Assembly (NCBI GenBank): GCA_002842345.1
Contig: PHCU01000035.1
Location: forward strand, 1 to 38,375
DNA length: 38,375 bases
DNA from: Betaproteobacteria bacterium HGW-Betaproteobacteria-12
GTDB lineage: Bacteria > Pseudomonadota > Gammaproteobacteria > Burkholderiales > Rhodocyclaceae
Direction: 5' to 3'
The notes beneath the pieces are model-generated. The model saw only the letters and a list, made by a program, of their open reading frames with translations. It was not told where the DNA came from and made no database searches. Position numbers and translations under genes: made by a program. Each line of letters opens with the position of its first letter. Positions within the stretch are counted from its first letter, which is position 1. Shown piece after piece: positions 26,249 through 32,665 of the stretch.

Positions 26249-27118
26249 TCACGTAGGACCACCAGCCAAAGTCCCGCTGCCAACAGTGCCGAGAATCCCC
26301 GGGCGGCGAAGCTCGACATGCCCGTAGTCCTGCATCCGCCAATTCCCTCCCCAGCTCAGACCAAGTTGTTCAGCCACCTCGCCATAGAGTTCATAACCGC
26401 GCATCACCCGAGGGTCGCGCTCAGATATGGCGATCCTGCCATCAAGCAGGAAAGCGGCATCGGCAGCCAGGCCGTATTGGTGATAGCTCATATTCGCCGC
26501 CGCCTGGGTCACCTGCCGTCCTTGGGCGAACAACTGCTCCTGCCGTTGCGAGCTCCGATAGCCCTCAACCAGAACCATCTCGTAGCCATGCCGCTCCTTC
26601 ATGATTCGGAAGACGACAAGCAAACGCTGGGTAAATTCCGGATCCAGCAAGCTCCAGTCGCGACTGGCACTACCAATGTCCGGTCTCACCATTTCCACTT
26701 CGCGGGTGCTAAACACTTCCGGCGGCAAGGGCACGGGCGGTACCAGTTGCTCACCCTCAAGCAATTGCGTGACCTGCCGACCGCCTGCCCCATTGAGCTC
26801 GGCAAAATCGAACAGCGCTGGTCCGCGAGCCCCCAGAGCGACCAATGAAGGAGCCACGACAAGCGTCATAGCGGCAATTGCTCTGAACCGATGTTGTGCA
26901 ACCCAGTTGCACGCGCCCCCCATCCCTAGGGAAGCGACGCCGCAAGATCTGAAGAACCAGCCCAAAAATGTCTGCGTCAAACGGAACATCGGCGTGACTA
27001 GTACATCCAAGACCCGCCAAAGGGCGGAGCTCGCCCGCACACGACGATCTGGAAAAACAACCATCACGACAGCAAGCGCAACCAGAACAAAATACGCAAA
27101 TACGGTTGCCTGAATCAC
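26249..27118 (-). CDS. TagX-like membrane-anchored M15 peptidoglycan peptidase (GTG start)
   Basis: A 289-residue protein with N-terminal membrane helices (about 3-22 and 78-98, with an amphipathic stretch between) and an M15/VanY-type zinc peptidase domain (about 155-275). The zinc signature S-x-H-x-x-G-x-A-x-D is at 211-220 with His213 and Asp220, and the second motif DYGHVE gives His267 and Glu269; GYRSSQRQEQLFAQG is the substrate-side strand. TagX of Acinetobacter, an L,D-endopeptidase of the same type, is needed to open the wall for T6SS assembly. Start is GTG 27118 with GAAGG 7 bases upstream; it is the first gene of the PAAR-tssM-tagF operon. A role as a secreted effector is less likely because it has membrane anchors and no immunity gene. 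Confidence 0.82.
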   Translation of the reverse strand: MIQATVFAYFVLVALAVVMVVFPDRRVRASSALWRVLDVLVTPMFRLTQTFLGWFFRSCGVASLGMGGACNWVAQHRFRAIAAMTLVVAPSLVALGARGPALFDFAELNGAGGRQVTQLLEGEQLVPPVPLPPEVFSTREVEMVRPDIGSASRDWSLLDPEFTQRLLVVFRIMKERHGYEMVLVEGYRSSQRQEQLFAQGRQVTQAAANMSYHQYGLAADAAFLLDGRIAISERDPRVMRGYELYGEVAEQLGLSWGGNWRMQDYGHVELRRPGILGTVGSGTLAGGPT

Positions 27119-27324
27119 GCCAACGCCTTCACAAATAACTGTGTATTGTCAATATCGTCGATATGCCAGATTTGGCTAATCAACGATCCGAAGTATGCAA
27201 TCATAATACAACCGCATACCCAAACGGAATTACACAAGTCATATTACAATCAAATATCGCGTCATCGACATAGCCGGCAGCAGAGTGCCACCGGCTTCTC
27301 CGTAGATAAACAGAGTCTATAAGC
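27119..27324. other. Divergent intergenic region, A+T-rich
   Basis: This 206-base region between the TagX-like gene and the unknown membrane protein gene is clearly richer in A and T than its surroundings. It holds a short palindrome ATATCG-T-CGATAT (27153-27165 area) and arms AGCCGG / CCGGCT around 27272-27297. I found no -24/-12 element and no convincing -35/-10 pair on either strand. Confidence 0.4.
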
Positions 27325-27921
27325 ATGAGCATCCTGAGCGACCTCGACCCCAAGAATGCCCGCCTTCCATCCGCGGCCGAGAACCACAACATGGCTTGGC
27401 TGGTTGCTGTATTGCTGCTATTGGGAGGCACCACCTGGCTTTACTTCGGTGGGCCATTCAAATTGGCGCGAACACCTTCACTCGCGGAACCAACGGCAAC
27501 CGCATCACTGCGCCCCCTCAGCGACAGCGCCGAACCTGTTCAAGCGTCTGTAACCCCACCAGGGTTTTCCGCCTCTGGCTACACCAAGCCAGGGCCGGCC
27601 TCAATTCAGTCCGCTGAGACGCCCGCCTCTGTTGCCCGACGCACTCCATCAGTCCCAGAAAATGCCTTCCAGGTGCCACTGAAGGAAACGGCGAAAACAG
27701 TGCGCGCCAAGGCTCCAGGCTCACCCGGAGCGCCGGCAGCATCAATAGTCACTTCCCCTGCGCCTCAGAGCAAGAAGCACTCGACCAAACACGCATCGGC
27801 CAAGGCTGGCACTCTCAGGAAAACCAGAAACACCAGGAACGCTAGTACTCAGCAACCGGCCACAGGTGCGGCCATGGCTTCGGAACGTGACATTGAGATT
27901 ATTTCGGCGATCGTCAGGTAA
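27325..27921 (+). CDS. Unrecognised single-span membrane protein, Pro/Ala/Ser-rich
   Basis: A 198-residue protein I do not recognise. It has a short cytoplasmic N-terminus, one transmembrane helix (about 23-42, AWLVAVLLLLGGTTWLYFGG) and a low-complexity Pro/Ala/Ser/Thr-rich periplasmic stretch (45-150), then a Lys/Arg/His-rich segment (about 150-180) and a conserved-looking tail ERDIEIISAIVR. The layout recalls periplasm-spanning proteins such as TonB or GspB, but no domain supports that. No clear ribosome site precedes the ATG at 27325; an internal ATG at codon 23 is an alternative. It is divergent from the T6SS operon and followed by the tRNA on the other strand. Confidence 0.6.
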   Translation: MSILSDLDPKNARLPSAAENHNMAWLVAVLLLLGGTTWLYFGGPFKLARTPSLAEPTATASLRPLSDSAEPVQASVTPPGFSASGYTKPGPASIQSAETPASVARRTPSVPENAFQVPLKETAKTVRAKAPGSPGAPAASIVTSPAPQSKKHSTKHASAKAGTLRKTRNTRNASTQQPATGAAMASERDIEIISAIVR

Positions 27922-28015
27922 AGCGATTGGTCAATTTGCTCGCTCGCAAGCTTGACGCCGGGACGACGGGGCTCTGCTCCTGTGGAGCGAATGCCACTTT
28001 GCATGAAGCGGTGGC

Positions 28016-28054
28016 ACAAATGAAAATGGGCGCCTCTTTGAAAGAAGTGCCCAT
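28016..28054 (-). terminator. Intrinsic terminator of tRNA-Arg
   Basis: Downstream of the tRNA on the minus strand, arms ATGGGC / GCCCAT enclose a second paired block (CTTCTTT with AAAGAGG, one G-T pair) and are followed by a T-rich run TTTTCATTT. This is a long stable hairpin of the intrinsic terminator kind. Confidence 0.7.
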
Positions 28055-28067
28055 GTTCATTTCTAAT

Positions 28068-28144
28068 TGGCGCGCCCGGAGCGATTCGAACGCCCGACCC
28101 TCTGGTTCGTAGCCAGATACTCTATCCAACTGAGCTACGGGCGC
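28068..28144 (-). tRNA. tRNA-Arg (anticodon ACG)
   Basis: A complete 77-base cloverleaf including an encoded CCA. The acceptor stem pairs GCGCCCG with CGGGCGC, discriminator G; D arm GCTC...GAGT with TTGGATA loop; anticodon stem TCTGG / CCAGA with loop CTACGAA giving ACG, read as Arg (CGN after A34 to inosine); T arm GGGCG / CGCTC with loop TTCGAAT. All stems pair, with one G-T in the T stem. Confidence 0.96.
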
Positions 28145-28160
28145 GCTATCAGAGCCGCGC

Positions 28161-28188
28161 ATTATACGGGGGTGCCTGTAGAATGCAA
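28161..28188 (-). promoter_or_regulatory. Sigma-70 promoter of tRNA-Arg
   Basis: On the minus strand, -35 TTGCAT and a perfect -10 TATAAT are separated by 16 bases, followed by a GC-rich discriminator (GCGCGG) typical of stringently controlled stable-RNA promoters. The start should fall just upstream of the tRNA 5' end at 28144. Confidence 0.75.
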
Positions 28189-28210
28189 GCGTTTCCCCGG
28201 AAAAACCTCG

Positions 28211-28477
28211 ATGCAGCTTCGTTCCATCCACTTGCCGAAGTTTCCCGAATGCTGGGAAAGCTGTGGCTCCTGTGCCGCCGGCAATGTCTTCATTCTTGAA
28301 CTGCTGGTTCAGCCTGGTGCTATCGTCGATCGCGACGAGACGATATTGACGCTGGAAACCGGCAAAGTGGCACTCGACATCCCCTCACCATGGGCGGGAA
28401 GAATTGTGGAAATCCACGTCATAGAGGGCGATACAGTCGGTGAGGGAGCGCTGCTGGCAACGCTGGAAGAAGCCTGA
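28211..28477 (+). CDS. Free-standing lipoyl-domain protein
   Basis: An 88-residue protein made of a single biotinyl/lipoyl-attachment domain. The signature D-E-T-I-L-T-L-E-T-G-K-V-A-L-D-I-P-S-P (42-60) matches the lipoyl loop of E2 components with Lys52 as the predicted lipoylated residue; the trailing G-R-I-V-E-I-x-V-x-E-G-D-T-V half-barrel follows. The motif is E-T-x-K, not the A-M-K-M of biotin carriers. The N-terminus has unusual cysteines (Cys14, Cys18, Cys21). There is no E2 catalytic domain or other dehydrogenase gene nearby. GGAAAAA lies just upstream of the ATG at 28211. Confidence 0.8.
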   Translation: MQLRSIHLPKFPECWESCGSCAAGNVFILELLVQPGAIVDRDETILTLETGKVALDIPSPWAGRIVEIHVIEGDTVGEGALLATLEEA

Positions 28478-28516
28478 CCAGTGCCTTTGCCAGTGCCACG
28501 AAAGCGCCCCCCGGTA

Positions 28517-28858
28517 TTACTTTGGGACGCCAATCTCCATTGCGTTGCGTACTTCTCTGACCCCGTTGACGCTGCTGGCCAGTTCCATAGCGCGACGTAA
28601 AGAAGGCTCGTCTGGCACATTACCGCTGACGGTCACCACGGCATTGTCCGTCTGGATGCGAAACTGCGAGCCGGCGAGCCCGACATCGGTGCGCAGCAAG
28701 GTTTCCACCCGGTCATGCAACCCGGTATCGAGCGTATGCCCGGCTACGCCAAGTGCGGCAATAGCCCGCGGACTATCGGTGGCCGATGCTCTGATGCCGA
28801 GACTGCCGAACATCACGACAAGCACCAGGAAAATTACGGGAAGATTGCGAGAGATCAT
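28517..28858 (-). CDS. Secreted BON-domain protein under GlrR/sigma-54-type control
   Basis: A 113-residue exported protein: hydrophobic signal sequence (about 5-25) ending near RASA-T, then one BON domain (about 45-113) with LLRTDVGLAGSQFRIQTDNAVVTVSGNVPDEPSLRRAMELASSVNGVREVRNAMEI. BON domains bind envelope phospholipid; OsmY and DolP are related proteins. I chose the ATG at 28858 because AGGAG lies 8 bases before it; the longer frame to 28918 would cover the promoter. It is monocistronic, sits downstream of glrR on the same strand, and has its own -24/-12 promoter with two upstream operator-like sites. Confidence 0.82.
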   Translation of the reverse strand: MISRNLPVIFLVLVVMFGSLGIRASATDSPRAIAALGVAGHTLDTGLHDRVETLLRTDVGLAGSQFRIQTDNAVVTVSGNVPDEPSLRRAMELASSVNGVREVRNAMEIGVPK

Positions 28859-28894
28859 GATGGGCACTCCTGTGGTTCCTGACATCCACAGAAC

Positions 28895-28910
28895 AGCAAT
28901 ACCCATGCCA
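28895..28910 (-). promoter_or_regulatory. Sigma-54 promoter of the BON-protein gene
   Basis: On the minus strand the sequence reads TGGCATG, four bases, TTGCT, with GG and GC separated by exactly 10 bases and one mismatch from the TGGCACG-N4-TTGCW consensus. The predicted start is near 28885, 26 bases before the ATG, with AGGAG correctly placed between. Confidence 0.72.
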
Positions 28911-28928
28911 TAAATCATTAAACAACAA

Positions 28929-28941
28929 TATCAACAACTTG
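28929..28941 (+). promoter_or_regulatory. IHF-like site upstream of the BON-protein promoter
   Basis: TATCAACAACTTG matches the IHF consensus WATCAA-N4-TTR at every fixed position. It lies between the operator-like sites and the -24/-12 promoter, where DNA bending normally helps a sigma-54 activator. Confidence 0.55.
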
Positions 28942-28942
28942 A

Positions 28943-28960
28943 CGTCAATCACCGGTGACA
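28943..28960. promoter_or_regulatory. GlrR-like operator, proximal (BON gene)
   Basis: CGTC-N10-GACA, one base off the TGTC-N10-GACA operator described for enterobacterial GlrR. It is centred about 66 bases upstream of the predicted start and 31 bases from the next site, close to three helical turns. Confidence 0.5.
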
Positions 28961-28973
28961 AAGTCAGGAAATC

Positions 28974-28991
28974 CGTCGCTCACCAGCGACA
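28974..28991. promoter_or_regulatory. GlrR-like operator, distal (BON gene)
   Basis: CGTC-N10-GACA with the extended arms GTCGCT / AGCGAC forming a perfect palindrome. It is centred about 97 bases upstream of the predicted start. It shares the GTCGC-N6-GCGAC core with both sites at 32441 and 32505. Confidence 0.6.
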
Positions 28992-29037
28992 TAAAATGCC
29001 TAACGCATCAGACTGAAAGCACCACTATTACCTGTTC

Positions 29038-30441
29038 TCAGCGCTCCCCCGTGGAACTTCCGTCAGTACGGAACATGGCCGGCGTCAGGTCGTGTTTCTG
29101 CAACAGCCGGTAGAACTCAGTGCGATTGCGATCAGCTATCCGGGCTGCATCGGCAACGTTGCCATCGGTCAATTTGAGCAACTGGACCAGGTAGTTACGC
29201 TCGAAACGCTGCTTGGCCTCGGCATAGTTCAGGGCCTCCATGGTCGGGACGCGCAGGGCGCGCTGGACCAGAGAGGCCGGTATCAGCGGCGTCGATGTCA
29301 GGGCACAGGTCTGTTCGACAACGTTATAAAGCTGCCGGACATTCCCTGGCCAGGCCGCGCTAGCCAGCGCCTCCAGCGCTTCCGGCGCAAAGCCGGTGAT
29401 TGGTTTACCGTATTTGGCGGCGACTAGCTGGACGAAATGGGCTGCCAGCATCGGGACATCTTCGCGCCGCTCATCCAGTGGTGGCAGGGTCAGCGACACG
29501 ACATCAAGTCGGTAATAGAGATCCTCGCGGAACTGCCCCTGCGCCATGGCGGCGTCCAGATCACGATGGGTAGCCGAAAGCAGGCGGACATCGACCGGTT
29601 CGGCACGGGTCGCACCAACCGGCCGCACAACACGTTCCTGCAGCACGCGCAGCAGTTTGACCTGTAGCGACAAGGGCATGTCGCCGATTTCGTCGAGGAA
29701 CAGCGTTCCCCGATTGGCCGCCTGAACCAGGCCGACACGGCTGGCTGCGGCACCGGTAAAGGCGCCCTTTACATGACCGAACAGTTCGGACTCCAGCAGT
29801 TGCTCGGGAATAGCGCCGCAGTTGATGGCCACGAAGGGGCCGCGGGCGCGCGGGCTGGCTCGGTGGATGGCCCTTGCCAGAACTTCCTTGCCGGTACCGC
29901 TTTCACCGCGGATCAGGATGCTGGCATCGGAATTGGCCACCATACGGGCCTCGGCCATTAGTTCGGCCATACGGCTGCTACAAAAGACAATGCCCTCAAG
30001 CCAGTCTCCCGAGTCGCCGCCATCGGCGGTGACCAGAGGATCGGGCGGCAATCCTGGCGCCGACAGATTGAGTGCCTGGTCGATCTTGGCGAGTAGTGTC
30101 TGACTGTCGAAGGGCTTGGTCAGGTAGCCGAAAACGCCACTGGAAGTCGCCGCCACCGCATCGGGAATCGTGCCATGGGCGGTCAGCAGGATAACCGGCA
30201 GGCTCGGTCGCGTGGCGCGAATTTCCTCGAACAGCGACAAACCATCCCGCCCCGGCAGCCGGACGTCGCTGACCACTACGCGCGGCGCTTCGACGGCAAT
30301 CCTGGCCAACGCCTCTTCGGCCGAGCTGACGGCCGAAATCCGGAAACCACGTGCCCGCAGACGAATGGACAGCAGACGCAGAATATCCTCATCATCATCA
30401 ACGACAAGGATATGGGCACCAGACGTAGCGGCCGCCGTCAT
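29038..30441 (-). CDS. glrR: GlrR (QseF) sigma-54-dependent response regulator
   Basis: A 467-residue NtrC-type regulator. The receiver domain (about 10-125) has acidic residues DDDED, phospho-acceptor Asp59 in VVVSDVRLPG, LTAHG and the Lys of LTKPF. The AAA+ domain (about 150-390) has Walker A GESGTGKE, the sigma-54-contacting motif GAFTGA, LFLDEIGD and arginine-finger region; the C-terminus (about 430-455, NVADAARIADRNRTEFYRLLQKH) is a Fis-type helix-turn-helix. It is the third gene of glrK-qseG-glrR, overlapping qseG by four bases. Gene order and the sites flanking the operon support the name GlrR. Confidence 0.88.
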   Translation of the reverse strand: MTAAATSGAHILVVDDDEDILRLLSIRLRARGFRISAVSSAEEALARIAVEAPRVVVSDVRLPGRDGLSLFEEIRATRPSLPVILLTAHGTIPDAVAATSSGVFGYLTKPFDSQTLLAKIDQALNLSAPGLPPDPLVTADGGDSGDWLEGIVFCSSRMAELMAEARMVANSDASILIRGESGTGKEVLARAIHRASPRARGPFVAINCGAIPEQLLESELFGHVKGAFTGAAASRVGLVQAANRGTLFLDEIGDMPLSLQVKLLRVLQERVVRPVGATRAEPVDVRLLSATHRDLDAAMAQGQFREDLYYRLDVVSLTLPPLDERREDVPMLAAHFVQLVAAKYGKPITGFAPEALEALASAAWPGNVRQLYNVVEQTCALTSTPLIPASLVQRALRVPTMEALNYAEAKQRFERNYLVQLLKLTDGNVADAARIADRNRTEFYRLLQKHDLTPAMFRTDGSSTGER

Positions 30442-30989
30442 TGCTTGCCTCCTTTGCCGGAACGCGGCGGCGGTGTCAGGGTGCGCTCGATATCGGCCAG
30501 ACCATCGAGCTTCTCCTGCAGCTCCTGGGCCTTGCGCTGAGCCTCCTTCAGCAGCGTGTTCTGGCGTTCCGACTGCGCTTCCAGACGCAGCCGTTCGTTA
30601 TAGTGGTCTGCCAGCATGCGTGCCACCGGCTGTAAGTCAACGGCTCCCGGTTCGCTCGACTTGAGAATGCCCTCGATCAAGGCCAGCGCCTTTGCAGTTT
30701 CCTGTGCTCCACGCGGATGCCCGATCACCATCGCCTGGCGGATCTGGGTATTCGGACTCGCCGCCAGCGCGGCAAGCGCATTGCGTTCTTTCGCCAGATC
30801 GGCGGCGCCAAGGCGGCCGATCATCTGATAGTAGGCGAGAACCGGCAACGGACCCGGCGCGTCGTAACGATCGCTGCGCACCACGGGTGGTACCAACGCG
30901 CAGCCGGCCAGAACGACGGAGCACAACACGAACCACAAAATTGAACGCCAGCCGCCAGCGGCCAGCGTTCCCGGACAATCAAATTTCAT
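30438..30989 (-). CDS. qseG: QseG-like outer-membrane lipoprotein of the GlrK/GlrR system
   Basis: A 183-residue lipoprotein with a lipobox LAGC (Cys30). The mature part is helical, with LAALAASPNTQIRQAMVIGHP typical of QseG/YfhG and a coiled coil (about 130-170, ERLRLEAQSERQNTLLKEAQRKAQELQEKL). In enterobacteria QseG interacts with the sensor kinase GlrK in the envelope. It overlaps glrK by 11 bases upstream and glrR by ATGA downstream. The open frame extends to 31400 but that part is inside glrK. Confidence 0.8.
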   Translation of the reverse strand: MKFDCPGTLAAGGWRSILWFVLCSVVLAGCALVPPVVRSDRYDAPGPLPVLAYYQMIGRLGAADLAKERNALAALAASPNTQIRQAMVIGHPRGAQETAKALALIEGILKSSEPGAVDLQPVARMLADHYNERLRLEAQSERQNTLLKEAQRKAQELQEKLDGLADIERTLTPPPRSGKGGKQ

Positions 30990-32319
30990 CGGGAACTTCC
31001 ACATAAAAATGAGCACCGCGCTCAACCGGCAGCAGCGCAACGGCACCACCCATGGCCCGTACCAGTTCGCGCACGATGGATAAGCCAACGCCGCTCCCCT
31101 GGCGCGGTGCCGGCGCTTCACGCTGGCCCTGAACAAAAGGATCGAAAATCCGCTGACGGTCTTCGGGAGCAACGCCGGGACCCTGATCGACACATTCGAA
31201 GCGTAACAGGTCTTCGTGACGTGACAGCAGCAAGCGGACTTCGCCTCCGTCGGGGCTGAAGTCGATGGCATTGGACAACAGGTTGTCGAGCACAACCGAT
31301 AGCTTCTCGGTATCGACCGTCGCATTGCCCACGCCTGGATCATCAACAATGACACGAACCTGTCGGGCCTGGGCCTTTCTCGCCTCGAAAGCGGCGGCAT
31401 TCAGGCTAAGCAGGCTCTCGATCTGTCGCTGCAAGCTGGCAACGTTGTGCTGCAGAATGTCGACCACCTCGCGCTGGCCCTCCTCAAGCTGCCCCGGCAC
31501 TTCTTCGCGAAGTAGCGCGACACCTTCCTTCAGCGCGGTCAAGGGCGTTTTCAGTTCGTGCGAAACATGGCGCAGCGCCCGTTCGCGATCAGCTTCCAGT
31601 TCAGCGAGGCGTAGCCGCAGCCAATCCAGGCGCCGACCGATCTGTCGCAGGTCAGCTGGCCCACCCACCACCACAGCATCATGAAACCGGCTGGCGCCGA
31701 GGCGGCCAATCGCCTGCTCCAGTTGCCTCACCGGACGCACCAGCCACCAACCCATGGCCAATGCCACCAGCAATGCGCCCCCCAAAGCCAAGAGGATTTG
31801 CCCACCGAGTTGCAGCCGGTTGGCTTCCAACTCGTCAAGCAAGCGGCTGTTCTGCGTTTCGATCCAGCGTTGTCCGGCCTGCTTCAACAGAACGTTAAGT
31901 TCGACCAGGCGCCCCAGGAACGGGGTCAGCTCGGCCTTATCGATACGCTTCTCCAAGCCACTGCGCAATGCTCCAGCAACCATTCGCCAGCCACCGAGCA
32001 GCGGCGACAGTGGCTCCGCCGCCAGCGCATCGAGACGATCGACCAGCGCCAGCGACTGGGCGAGATGTTCGTCGAAACGCTGGCGAAACATCGGATCGTC
32101 CAGCACCAAGTATTGCCGGGCGCTACGCTCGATATCGACACTGCGTTCGGCCAACTCCTGAATGGCAGCCGTCAGCTGGATCGCCTGTTCGCTACTTCGC
32201 CGGCTTTGCTCGACCAGGCTTTCGACCAGCATCCAGCTGCGCAAGGCCACACCACCGAGCAACAGCACGATGATGGCAAAGCCGAGCAGCATGCCCTGGC
32301 GAAAGGAAACTCGGATCAT
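30979..32319 (-). CDS. glrK: GlrK (QseE) sensor histidine kinase
   Basis: A 446-residue membrane histidine kinase. A transmembrane helix (about 9-30) is followed by a mostly helical periplasmic sensor (about 31-165), a second helix (about 172-195, ending in WWLVRP), HAMP-like linker, H-box HVSHELKTPLTALKEG with the phospho-His, N-box VVLDNLLSNAIDFSP and G-boxes CVDQGPGVAPED and GSGVGLSIV. Domain plan and position with QseG and GlrR fit GlrK. The start is uncertain: ATG 32319 (used here) or TTG 32337; neither has a well-spaced ribosome site. Confidence 0.85.
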   Translation of the reverse strand: MIRVSFRQGMLLGFAIIVLLLGGVALRSWMLVESLVEQSRRSSEQAIQLTAAIQELAERSVDIERSARQYLVLDDPMFRQRFDEHLAQSLALVDRLDALAAEPLSPLLGGWRMVAGALRSGLEKRIDKAELTPFLGRLVELNVLLKQAGQRWIETQNSRLLDELEANRLQLGGQILLALGGALLVALAMGWWLVRPVRQLEQAIGRLGASRFHDAVVVGGPADLRQIGRRLDWLRLRLAELEADRERALRHVSHELKTPLTALKEGVALLREEVPGQLEEGQREVVDILQHNVASLQRQIESLLSLNAAAFEARKAQARQVRVIVDDPGVGNATVDTEKLSVVLDNLLSNAIDFSPDGGEVRLLLSRHEDLLRFECVDQGPGVAPEDRQRIFDPFVQGQREAPAPRQGSGVGLSIVRELVRAMGGAVALLPVERGAHFYVEVPDEI

Positions 32320-32421
32320 CCGCGGCGCAATGAACAAAACCTCAGTTTAGCCGCTCTCGCCAAATTCAGCAGCATTACGCAAATTTCGCAATACGCTAAA
32401 CAGCACAAACCACAATCGAAT

Positions 32422-32434
32422 AATCAACAACTTA
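32422..32434 (+). promoter_or_regulatory. IHF-like site between glrK and the bactofilin gene
   Basis: AATCAACAACTTA matches WATCAA-N4-TTR fully. It shares the 11-base core ATCAACAACTT with the IHF-like site at 28929. It lies on the glrK side of the operators. Confidence 0.5.
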
Positions 32435-32440
32435 CAACAA

Positions 32441-32458
32441 TGTCGCCAAACTGCGACA
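32441..32458. promoter_or_regulatory. GlrR-like operator, perfect TGTC-N10-GACA
   Basis: TGTCGC-N6-GCGACA, a perfect palindrome and an exact match to the TGTC-N10-GACA operator known for GlrR in enterobacteria. It is centred about 173 bases upstream of the predicted bactofilin start and about 64 bases (six helical turns) from the next site. Confidence 0.7.
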
Positions 32459-32504
32459 GGGAAATGCCTTCTCTCACAGCGTCATCGGGAAATACTCAAA
32501 AAAG

Positions 32505-32522
32505 TGTCGCCGCCCAGCGACG
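32505..32522. promoter_or_regulatory. GlrR-like operator, proximal (bactofilin gene)
   Basis: TGTCGC-N6-GCGACG, one base off the site at 32441. It is centred about 109 bases upstream of the predicted start, a standard enhancer distance for sigma-54 activators. Confidence 0.65.
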
Positions 32523-32596
32523 CACGCTCATAAATATCTAATGCTGTAGGTTAAATAAATTTACCTATACATTGATTTATTGTGACTTTTCCAAAG

Positions 32597-32612
32597 TGGC
32601 ACGCTTATCGCA
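32597..32612 (+). promoter_or_regulatory. Sigma-54 promoter of the bactofilin-FeeM operon
   Basis: TGGCACG, four bases, TCGCA: a full -24 element and a -12 element with one mismatch (TCGC for TTGC), GG and GC exactly 10 bases apart. The predicted start near 32623 leaves a 43-base leader with AAGGA before the ATG. Confidence 0.7.
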
Positions 32613-32665
32613 TCCTGCCTGAGCGTTGCTTGCAGTTTCCCATCACCCCACTTAGAAGGAATGCC

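Larger units (their letters stand above)
32338..32596. other. Regulatory region between glrK and the bactofilin gene
   Basis: This A+T-rich divergent region holds no gene. It carries an IHF-like site, two GlrR-like operators and a second near-IHF match (32565-32577, one mismatch on the minus strand), each listed where strong enough. No -24/-12 element faces glrK, and I see only weak sigma-70 candidates for glrK. Confidence 0.6.

Noticed and set aside
28068-28144. tRNA-Arg at the T6SS border as an integration site of a T6SS island
   Set aside because: The tRNA 3' end does face the T6SS genes, but I see no integrase, no repeat of the tRNA 3' end inside the window, and the cluster's base composition matches the flanks.
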